Source: Eumeta japonica
Taxonomy: Eukaryota > Arthropoda > Insecta > Lepidoptera > Psychidae
Direction of reading: 5' to 3'
Assembly: GCA_005406025.1 (NCBI GenBank)
Contig: BGZK01000010.1
Coordinates: 372,001-436,000 of the forward strand
Length of the DNA: 64,000 nt
Shown here: positions 45,901 to 57,900 of the stretch, in pieces
How positions within the stretch are numbered: the first letter of the stretch is position 1
Layout: each line of letters begins with the position of its first letter
Notes under the pieces: generated by a model
The model's database searches: none
What the model saw: only the letters and a program-made list of their open reading frames with translations
What the model was told of the DNA's origin: nothing
Made by a program: the position numbers and the translations under genes

Positions 45901-48900
45901 CGACCATATTCAAAATAATTTTCGTTGAAAGTATTTATTAAGCATTACCTTCGTTATTTATTTTTTTTCATATTTTTTGAATATACGGTTTAGAAAATAG
46001 AAGGCGGACAATTTCTGCAGATTTCGGAGCGATTATTTACGAAATTAATTACGTAATTTAAAAAATTGCTTAGAATCCTTCAAGTATTTTTAAAATAACT
46101 GTCGAAATATGTGTCACTCGTTGATGTCTGCTGAAAAAATTAGTTGCCTGTAAAGTCGGTATACGGGCGAAAGTTTTACGTGACAACGACTTTGAGTGGT
46201 AAAATCATTTTAATGTGAATATTCATTCGTATAATAGGAAGAAGGATGAAATAATAGTAACAATTTAAAACATTTATTTATACAAAGAATTATATTTAAA
46301 ACATTAATTTATACAAAGAATCTCGCACTGAATTTCATATTAACAAAATTTTATTTTTACCTTTACACATACATACGTATTTATATACAAATATACATAC
46401 AATAACTTGCAATACATTTGCGTACAATGAAACAGCGTTTACTACAACTTAACTTGTTCCTATCTGAGTGGAAGGGACGAGTGCCTTTCACTTTTATGTC
46501 TGTCTCTCTCGCTCTTAGGCGGGCTAACCATGCCCGAGTGGAAGGGACGCGTGCCTCTCACTCGCTCTCATTGTGAGCGCATAACGTGAGCGGAGCGTAA
46601 CGCAGTTTCTTGAAGTGTCACCCGGCAAACCAATTTATAAGACGTTGTCACGTCAAAAAATTTCAGCTTCTGTTATATGTATGAAGGCCCCTCCATAAAT
46701 ATTTATTTTTGTTATTTAATGATAATCAACCAAAATTTCTATTTATTCTCTTTGCATTGTCGAATATCAGATTTTTGTATGCCCGTTATCCAATAAACGT
46801 AGTCAATGATTGAGTGTTGAAGTGAGTTCATATTAATTGTCTTTCTAGCGACATCACAAAATAGATTATGCGATATGACACAATAATTTTGATGTAATCT
46901 TCACATAATCGCACGCGTATACAAATTTTCCTATTTATATATTTTTTCTGTTGTAACCATAATGTACATGATTTGCTACGACAGTATTGGTGTCTTTTCA
47001 AGATTTTTATTGGTAATTGAATTCAATTATATTTTCGTAAACCCAGTCTGAAAAGCAGATCATGTTATATGTATTGTATAAACACATATCTGTATCATAT
47101 ATAAAGTTGTTCAGTTTCTTTTTCCAAAACTATATTTATTACGCACTGTGTTGATTTGGTTTTGGTTATAACACATCAATACATAGAAGAAAACGTAGAA
47201 CTCCCACCTGAGTTGGATAGTTGTAGAGACCATGATAGCTGTCAATGACCAAAGGAGAGCGACTCCTGCGCATATCGACAAAATCCTTCCTAATGCACTG
47301 AAAAACAATTCCTTAGTCAGCGTCCACCCTGAAATTGGCATCAAAATTATTTGCACGTAGGCGAGAAAAATAGCAACTTTACATTGTTCCCCTTTGCAAA
47401 TTATTACTCATGTCTCCCCTTTTTGCATAAATAATGACAAATAAGGATATGTAATTTTAACATTATTATAACATTGAACAGTTCAAAGAGAATGTGAAAC
47501 CAATGTTACATAAAGTATTTATTACATCATTAAGTCTTGCCTCATACAAAATTTTCACTTACTAAATCCAACGATCCAATGATAATAGAGAACGCTCGTA
47601 ACAGCAAATATAAGTATAAGAGAATCGACTATATCGGCGGTGCGGTAGCTATATGCAAACATGAATAAATTCATGAAATCCCAATATACGGCCGCTGAAG
47701 GTTTGCTCTGAAAGAAAATACCCAGGATCTATAGTTTGCTTACTGATTTGGTCAAAGAAAAATTACAATCAGAAATGACATCTTCATCTTCCACACCAAT
47801 CTCAAAAGCTTGAAATCATATGATTAAAAATATTTTATGATTTTCAGTATGACAAATATATATTTTTAATCCGATATAGAAAATTGAAACAAAGTTACTT
47901 CACATATTTTTGGGTTAAAAGGGAGAAAAAATTTAATGTAAAATACCTTTTCAAGCTTCAAATAATAGAATGCCTAATGCGTAAAACAAACGAATAATTA
48001 CCTACTGCCTTTTAACACTTTAAGGGACAACCCTGTGTACAAACACAAATTGTGTGAAGCAGTTATAGAGGCTTCAACTTCAACAACAATAGACTCTTAG
48101 TACAAGAGTTGGGAGGTAAAGTGATCAAGATTTGCGTTAAGTCATGATTTTACAATTTTATTACAATGAAAATTGAAAAATAGTATTTTTTTCAGGCGTG
48201 AAAAGTGTGAAAAAATATAACGAAAGCCCGTTCATATGCACAATAATAAAGGACTCCAAAAATGATTCGGTCATGCTACGAATGAGTTTTCGTTTATTTA
48301 CAAAGTGACACGATAATTTAGTATGTGCTAATTTAACCAAAATTGTTGTTGGGAACTGTAGAATCCAGAAATAATAAACAAAGCACTATTTACGTATCAA
48401 AATGGAGGCTGGATGTCCAGCCAGTCAGCCACTTTAAAATACGAAGTATTTTAAGTCATTTATAACCCATTTAAACCTTTTCGTTATGAAACCATAAAAT
48501 CTTAGTTCAAATGAAAGTCATGATGTTAGCAGATGCGTGCGGTTAGTATATGCAAAAAGACATTTGCATACCTTATATTCCCATACATATATGCCTCTCA
48601 ACAATAAATAATTATAACTCGTAAAAAGCATGGCATTAATTTTTTTTTTATTTAGACCTTAGGCACGTCGTGCTATCTGTTAATGTTTTTGGGACCTAAC
48701 TTGCACAACGAATGCGATAATTCACCGTAGACGGTGCAGACAGAGCGCGCTAGTGCTCGTGCCGAAAGTACGATTCGGTGTCTAAATTTCATGTTAATGG
48801 TGCTCGTGCAGTTAGCGAGTAGACAAAGCAAGTGTGATTGTGTGCGTGAAAATGTATATACGTGTTTAGGTTTGGGAAGCAGAACCTTTATCCTACTGAT

Positions 48901-51900
48901 ATAGTTATTACAAAGATTTTTTTTACTATTTTATTGTAGTTGTTTTTTTTTAGGGCAAGGATTGATTATCATTAAGTAATTATTTAGTAAATTTACTATA
49001 AAAAATAGAAAAATATACCTGTGTTGGCGAAGTGTGTTTAAATAAATTAAAATCTGCTGATGACTTTATTTTTTAGCGATATGTTTGAATTGATTTCAAA
49101 GGTAAGGAGATTTGAATTTAACGTTTTTCTAAATACGTTTTCAGGAACATTTTCTGTGACAGACCTTTTGTATTAGATATTATAGAAAAAAACTAGTGTC
49201 ATTGTTTATTGTGTCCGGAAATTAAAGAGTTTGAAGCTTTCGTTGAACTGTAGAGAACTAACAAATTCGCTTAAGATTAACTTAAGAATTCAGTTAAGAC
49301 CGACCTGAAATATAACGGGGGGCATTGATAATGTTCAACAGGTGAGTGCTTTACGAGATTATAGAAAATGTTTTGAACAAGTATCGTAGTAGCTACAAAA
49401 ATTCAATAGATTTAAAGTTTGTTAACCTCCTTGCTCGTGAAAACGTTTTTTTTTATTGGATGAATTTTTCAGAAAAATCTGTTGTACGGTAAGTGTCCAC
49501 TATCGGTAGGCCACTGACCCAAAGGCAAGTCCAGCCTCCAGGCCAGGGGGAGTCACGCGTATGAGGTTCAGTCAGGATTGGCTCTTATTTGATTGCAATA
49601 GTGAGATAATAAGTAAAGGATAAATACGTAAAAGACCCAGACCAGGGGGGTCATAATCCCTATGGCCCCTCCTTGGATCTACTACTACACTGACCGAAAC
49701 ACTAAAAATTGGTAAGTTTTTTTAGTTTTGCATACCCTGTCTGAAATGTTTGTATACAGTATATTAATACACATTTTTTGATTGATAAGAAAAGACAAGG
49801 TTAAAGAGACCCAAAGGGCAAAAAAATTAATAATAAATTACGATTAAGTTATGCCTACGACTCCCATCGGGTAGACTTTTATTGACGTGTAGTACCTAAG
49901 ACAAAAATGATATTCTTATACTGACACTATTATGTCCTTACTTCGCGATAGTTTTCCCTAGTGACTACCATTTCTAATGCCTGATAATTTAATTTAAATA
50001 CTAAATATTGCAGAAATCATTTGCCTGCAATTATTCATAATGAAATATTTTAGATTTGTCTTATTCACTTTAAATGTGAAGCAGTTCATGAAACTATTTT
50101 TTTTCATTTTATGTATCATAAGGATATCCTTTTAAATAACATGCTCTAAAGATTATGTCTATTACAGCACTCGATTAATTTACCTTCGTGTAGAAATCAT
50201 CAGAATCAGCCATTTCTTTCGCTATTTCGTGAATTAAATCACCACTGTGTTGAAGAACCCCAGCTTCCAGAAAGTCCAGAGAGTCATGCCTTGTGTGGTA
50301 AACATGACCCATGAAGTAAAACGCTATATCGATACCTGCCATAAAACCAAATTTGACACGTGACATTAATTATATATAAAAAAAATAGTATAAAATTTCT
50401 GTCTATGTATACTGCCCTGATATTTGGTAAAGTGTGTAAAATAAATGTCGTCTTCAACTATGTAAACAAATTTGTTTCTTAAATAATGTTTGATAAAAGG
50501 TAATAACATGATTACTAACTTGTCCATCACATTACATTATTTAATTTTAGCAATTATATACCTTTTCAAAGAATTAATCTCTTTGGAAAGTGAGATATCG
50601 TATTTTTAGTAACGAATTCTCTTTAATACAAATAATTAATTGTTATTTACTTATTTTACTGTTACACAATTCTGTTTCAGAACCAGAATAAAGCATTTTT
50701 TTATCAGAGTATAATACTTTTAGTTATGAGGATTATCTACTTAAAAGCTTTGTATATTATGTAGTACAAATCGCAATGAATTTACAGGAAAAAAGAACTT
50801 TTAGTTCAATAGCGCGATGTTCGCTCTATTGAATCGCTCTTAAGATGATTGCTTTAGAGCTAGTGAACTTGAATAATGAGTTTTTAACTTAATTCAAATC
50901 AAACCACTCGCTATGTGCCTCGGGAAGCACGCCGAGCCGTGGGTTCCGGATTTTGTCACCACACTGGTGACGACTGTCGTTAACGGTGGGACATACAGAG
51001 CGCAATGGGGCACCGTAGACCGCTCGAGGTCTGAGCCCCTCCTTCGAAATGAAAAGACTGGGGGAGTATGTACCGCAGCAACAGGCTGATTAAAAACCTG
51101 ACACGACAACGCAACAATAACTATTGTTAAAATATTGTTATCAGATACGTGCCGTATATAGATCCGTCGTCCCTGAAAACTCTGAAGTCAGTGTCGGAAG
51201 GCACTATCCCCGATGAGAATAGAGCCTCGCCCAGCGCCTGCGCATTAGGACGCGGAACACTGCGCGAATACGCAGCTAATACGCGAGGATCTGTCACCTG
51301 AATAAATCTTAACTTATAAAAAGTTGAACAATGAGGATGTACGTTAATAACGATTAGACTTTATATTTTTATCTGTGACTGTTAATAACCCAATACATTA
51401 ATTACTAAAATTAAGGTGTTTTAGATTATACTTTGATGAAGAAACGTACCTGAAAAAGTATTGACTTAGCGTTCATTCCGGCCGAATCCAAATTCACCAA
51501 ACCATTTACACCTTTGGACCATGGATGTTTTAAAAATCCTGCTACGCCCTGGAGAGATAATGTACACGATTCATTAATTTTTGTTAGTAAGTCCAAATTT
51601 TAATTTCTGTCGCATTACTCAATTACCTTTTTTTACTTCTTTTCATAACATTTACAATAAGTATCAAATTATCGTATCAAACAAAAGAAATTCTGTCGTT
51701 TAATAAAAAATACATGCACTATATTCACGATAGATTGCGGGACAGGCGCGAGTACAGTGCAACATCGTAACTAATTTATTTGTATCGGGCCGTATACCGT
51801 ATGTAAAACTGGTAACCACCTGCATACGTTTTCTAATAAATTTTCTCTTTGTTATGAACATAAATCTCTGATGACACAAATGTCTCAGTAATAGTATATA

Positions 51901-54900
51901 AACAGCATGTTCTGGCTGCACATACAAATTTTCAGAAATAAATTCGTTTTATAACGCGCTTCTCATTTATATTTACCGTTTTCTTTTTTCAGTCTTTCTC
52001 TATCCCATAAATAAAAGACTTGTTCGATTTAAATAACATTTGGAATATTGTAAGAACATGCGACTGCGCCAATGACAGCCTATATGAGCAACCATAATAT
52101 GCAATTAATCTCCGAAATTGCTGAAATTAGCCGAATGTAGGCAAATTTTGCATAGAAGTAGATTATACCATGGAAACCAAGTTACAAGACTTATATACCT
52201 AAAATAAGATTATAGATACCAGAAAAATAAAAATAAAAAAGTTTTAGAAGAAAAAGGTAGAACGGGGATTGGCCTCGGGACCGGCAGTTGAATAGAGAAC
52301 AGTACTGGGATCGAAATTGAAACTCAGATCGTAATCGAGAACGATCATCCTTAAATTTCAATTAACGCTTAACAGAGCGGCACAAAATGGCCAGTTAGTG
52401 AAAAAAATTATTACCTACGGATGTTGTTGCGAACTGCGCTGTAAGCTAAAAGTAATTTAAAAACGCAAAATGATTCCCACAAGACAAAAAATATCCGAGA
52501 ATGAATGTCACTCCCATACGTTCCACCTTTACCTCTGTCGGTGCTTGTGATATGTGTTTATATTCTTCTAAAGTAGATTTATTTTGAGGGTGGAATTTTT
52601 AAGAGGCAATAAATCTTGTTATTTGACGTTACATGTTTACGACTTACTTGTCTTAGATAGATTTATATTTCAAGAATATTCTGAACGGCCAGTCGGCGAG
52701 CATAAATAACGAAGTGCGGGCGCGGACGAGTTGAGTTTTATTACTGTGATCAAATGCTTTCTTAAGTCAAGTGCGATCAACGACAAGCGTTCAAATAGTT
52801 CCGTAACGAAAACGATTTTTTATATTTACAAAAATATATATTAGACTAATAAAAAATACGTTGTTGTTTCACCTGCAAGGGGTTTTCTTCAGCGCCATTA
52901 AATAAAAACACCACATTATGTTTTAATTTTGCAGTCCGTCTCGATAATAAATATAACGTTTCGACCATTGCTGCGCAAAAAAGTGCATTGTCTGATGCGC
53001 CTGCAAAGGACAGAAACTTCAATTATAAAACAAAAATAGTTAAAACTATGCATTATAAAAGAGTCGTTTTTAGATCGCTTAGGAAAAAATGAGTAAATAA
53101 TAAATAAATGAGGAGATTTGGATCATGATTGAGAGGCCCCCGATATGAAAGATGGAGGAATTCATTTAGTCTACGCGGGCAGAACCGTGGATGAAAGCTA
53201 GTGTAGTATTGAGTGTAGTGTAATATAGTATAGTATAAGTTGTTATTACGGTACGGTGTTACTTCGCGGAAATTCATAATGTACCAATAAAAAAAATAAT
53301 CAACTGCCATATTGATTACTACAGTTGAAACTCGAGATAATTTAAAGAGGTATAGGACGTACAGTCGAGTCAGAAAGTTCCGTCACATTGTACATGTCAG
53401 AAGTAAGTACGTACCCATAGAGAATTAACTTTGCTCAGGACTGTACTTCCAAAAATCAAAAATTTTAGCTGACAATAACCGCATTTTAGGATATTAAATT
53501 TAATATTTTATGAATTAAATTAGATTGATGATTAAATTAGAACATAAGATTTCGTTAGTTAATAGAAAATTTTAGTAAAATAATAAAATAAAATAATTCA
53601 ATGTCCTTGTAAAATTAATAAGGATCCGGCGATGTAGCAACACCAACCACGTTTGCGCATGCGTTCGTTGCGCTACTTTCTTTGACCTATTTCATTTAAG
53701 CTTTAAATTTCTCGCGCGACCCACTATTTGTGACGTTGCCCTCAACATAACCGACTTTAGCTATGACTGAATATTTATTTAAAATTTGCATTTTTCAAAC
53801 TTAATTATTTTTATAACTAAGTACCCTCAACGTGATATCATTTTCTCAATAATTTGAGTATTTTTTTTTTTGTAGACATTGAGTTTTTCAAACCTTTGTC
53901 ATTATTTTTTCATTATGAAATTTATCAAAACACGAGTAGGTGCGAGACCTAGTATGCCCTTACAATATTAAATTGCCTATTTTTAATCTCGTCTTATAAA
54001 AAAGACTATGAACCCTAGGTCTGTGAAATTTTCACACAACACGTATTAAACATATTTTCGTCGATCATAAAAATCTTAATTGATCTCTTTATTTGGACTT
54101 AACTCCTATACCACCTTAAGTGAAAATTTTCAGTTGTACTGGCACATATATCATTATTTAATGTTAGATCGACAAATTATAAGGCTCGATACTTGCTATG
54201 TACTCTTTTAAAATTTAAAAAGTTTCACGACGTAAGTCACCTGGGCTCGTAGGCACCGAATCGTGGTGACAGTTGAACAATATTGACGTGTGCGCCGTCT
54301 CGTCCGCCCCGAGGCCGCTGGCGCCCTCTACGACAGCTATAATGTTTGAAACGTTCCCATACGCGTTCAGGAAAGGCCTTCTGTATCCCAACCAATAATC
54401 ACCTGTTGACAAATAAAACAGAGATATGAAATTAATAATAGTTCACATCAACTTGTGTGTAAATAAGGGATTTATATAATATGTTTACTTATTACTGTGA
54501 TAACGACGTGTACAGACACATTAGAAATATTTATGCACTTGAGTGTTGTGCATGCTTGTATGTTGTGTGCGCGTGAGTGTGCTTGTGTGTGTGCGTGTGG
54601 GTGTACGTGTGTGTTTAACAAACAAAAATATTATTTAAAAAGTGAATCTCCGGTAAATTATAGATTATGATATTTTTCTTCTGTAGGAAAGAACACGAAT
54701 AGATGAAATATTTTGATTGAGGTTTTATATTCATAATAAAATTATAAGTGGTTTATGATAATGATTCAAACGACTCTTGACTGATTTCAATTAAATATGA
54801 TTTGTAATGTAATGATAAGTTTTATATTATTAAATTATTAAAATCTGTTCCTATAGTGAAAATTTTCACATTCACAATTTATTTGTACATTATAAGTGGG

Positions 54901-57900
54901 GCGCACTATAAGTTCCTAGAACTGGCCACTTACATAAACAATATTTAAAAAGCCGTAGAATACAGTTTGTTTCAACCAACAGTCAATTATTTTTATATTG
55001 TGCCGTCATTTTAAAAATTGCGTGTTTTATCATAAAATGAATTTAAGTTCTAAAAATGTTCGTAGTATAATTGGTTACGATTATAAGTATAATTTGACAG
55101 CTCAGCGGAGCCTCGCTCGGCTTCGAACTGCTTTTGGCGATGAAGCACCATTAAAGATGACTATTTATAACTGGTTTGCACAATTCCAGCGCGGTCGTGT
55201 CAATTTCAGTGACGAATTTTGTTACAGGTGCCTGTCCACCGCTATAAACAAAAACATCGATGCTGTGCGCCATATGATCAAAACACACAGGCATGTGGCC
55301 TAACATGAGATTCGGGCATCCTTAGATATAGGCATGAGCCGTGGATGCATGCGTGCGTGTATTATAATTAAATGTAAATAAAATACGATGAAAAATTATC
55401 TTGAATTATATAAAGAACGAAAAAATTCTTTCCCCTACGTAATATATAAAGCATTGATATTATATATTTTTTTTTCGTCTTCATATTTATAACAATAATA
55501 AAAAAATATTTAAATTCGACATGACGAAGTTTCACTTCAACAGCGCCATTGCTAGCAAACATGTGACAGATAATATAATCGGTGAACGTTGTTTGTTATT
55601 ATTATTAAAAATTAATTTAAAAATAAGGTATATGTATGTGAATATGCTCGTATTTCACTAACAAAGCTATAAATGTTGTAATAAAACAATAAAGTAGAAA
55701 GAATTACAGAAAATTTACGTCAATCTATTGGTGACATATTTCTAAACTACGTCCAACAGATAAACATTAAGTTTATCTGGTAATTTTCTTATTCTTTTTC
55801 TTATTTTACTTGTTAAAATGTTTATTAATATAAACTCATTTTTAACTTTCGTTTTTATAGATTACTGATAAAAAAATGTTATAAATTGCATTCTTATTCA
55901 CCAGATCTTTAAAAATATGGTAATAGTATAACGGCGACTGCAAAAAATATAATAATATATTATTATAATATAAAATTAATTTAATACTTGCTGGCCCGGC
56001 AGACACTATTCTGCCCTTTTTTGTTTGTTCTTGCCCGTAGCTGCGCCAACATGGACTTATAATGAATTGCTTCATCTTTTGTGTCAATAGATTTCCAACT
56101 GAATAACCGTATCGCTTTCAATTCCGCAGCCGGTCACACACTTGATTCTAGTCCCGACCCCACATCCGTTCTCCGTTTCGGTCCCGGTCCGGCTTATGAT
56201 TCAGTTCCGATCAGATTCTATTCTCGTCCCGTTCGCAATTCTCTACCCCACCCCGCTTTCAGTTCCGATTTCACTACCAGTCACAATTCCGACTTAGACG
56301 GCGCCGGGAGTAAAGATTATATAAAAGGATATTTGTATACATGAAATCGATAAACTTAGAAACTATTTGACCAATCATTTTGAATATTGGTATGTACATG
56401 TATCGGTTGAACGATACGGAAGTCGGTACATCGCAGAGCCACCTGGTGGCGAGTTGCGCCGATGGGAATAGCATAAAAACCTTCTATGTGAAAAAATACA
56501 TGTACATACCAATATTCATAATGATCGGTCAAATAGTTTCTGAATTTATCGATTTTATATAAACAAACATCCTTTTATATATACATACATACATATAAAA
56601 TTAATTTAATATAAAGATATAAAAAAATATTAATATATATAACGTTACTTGAAATTGCACGAAATGTTTCAAAGATAATAAAATTACTTACTTGCATATT
56701 TTTAAAATGATTATCCAATTTGTCTTCTTTCTTCCGTTATTTCTATTAAGCTCTAATTTTTATTGATATAATTTAATAATTTTAGTATTTTTATATAAAG
56801 GATAAGTTAGAAATATCGTTCGTGAGAAGTGTTCATCTATAGGTATTGGATTTCCATCTACTGAATATTTTGTCCAATCTACATGGGTTATGGATATTTT
56901 CGTATTTTTTTCTTAATTACTACGAAGCTTCACAAAGTCTTAGTTATTTTTTCTAGTCAATCAAATATTTTTACATAAATATAATACATTTTAATACAAT
57001 TTATTTATAATTTAACGTATTATTTTGATAAAAAAAAAACCTCAGAATTTGTTTAACCATCCATTCATTGGTGTGTTCACCCTATCTTTCAAAAAACAAA
57101 GTTTTGAAGATAGTTTAGAAATAGAAATACAGATTTGTAGGCTTATTTCTGCTAAGTGCCAAGAATTATTTATTTATTTTGAAGTTCCATATTAATACTC
57201 CCAATCAAAATAAATTTCATGTTTACGCAAAAATATTTAGTGCCGTACTAACTTCCATATGATAATGGGCATTGTCCCTTATTAGAATCTATTTAGAAAT
57301 TTTAATAATAATAATATAAACTTACGCCTATGTCCCAGAAGGGTAAGCAGAGACAAAGATTTGCTCATGGTACGATCTTTGTATATTTCTCTTGCCTCAC
57401 TGACATCCATCAATCTTTTCATGCACGTTCGTCAGTTTCGGGTGCGGATAAAGCCTGGCCCTTTTTTATGGCCCATGGCCCTTAAATATTACAGAGAAAT
57501 TCTATTCTGTAATATTTATTATGGCACATACTGATTTATAAATTTAACTAATATGAAAAGATTAAATTGAATTCTACAAATGACAATTCACAAAAACATA
57601 CCCGACACCAACTGCCAATCCGTATGAACGGCCTGCACAGAAGTTCTCGCTATTTCATCTACTAATGCTTTGAGATCAGCCGTTTTTTGCAAATGGTACT
57701 CGCTGCCCGCTACCCTGGGGCCGTGACCTACTATTTCTCTGAGATGCCTCCAAGCCCTTTCCTCGCTGAATCTTGTATTACCCTATAAAATAAAACAATA
57801 CTATTACAATCTAATTGTTGTCAACATTTTATTAAACTCTTAGTAATTTCATTTTTTTTTTAAATATTTGGGAGATTCATATTTCTTACCGCCTCTATTT

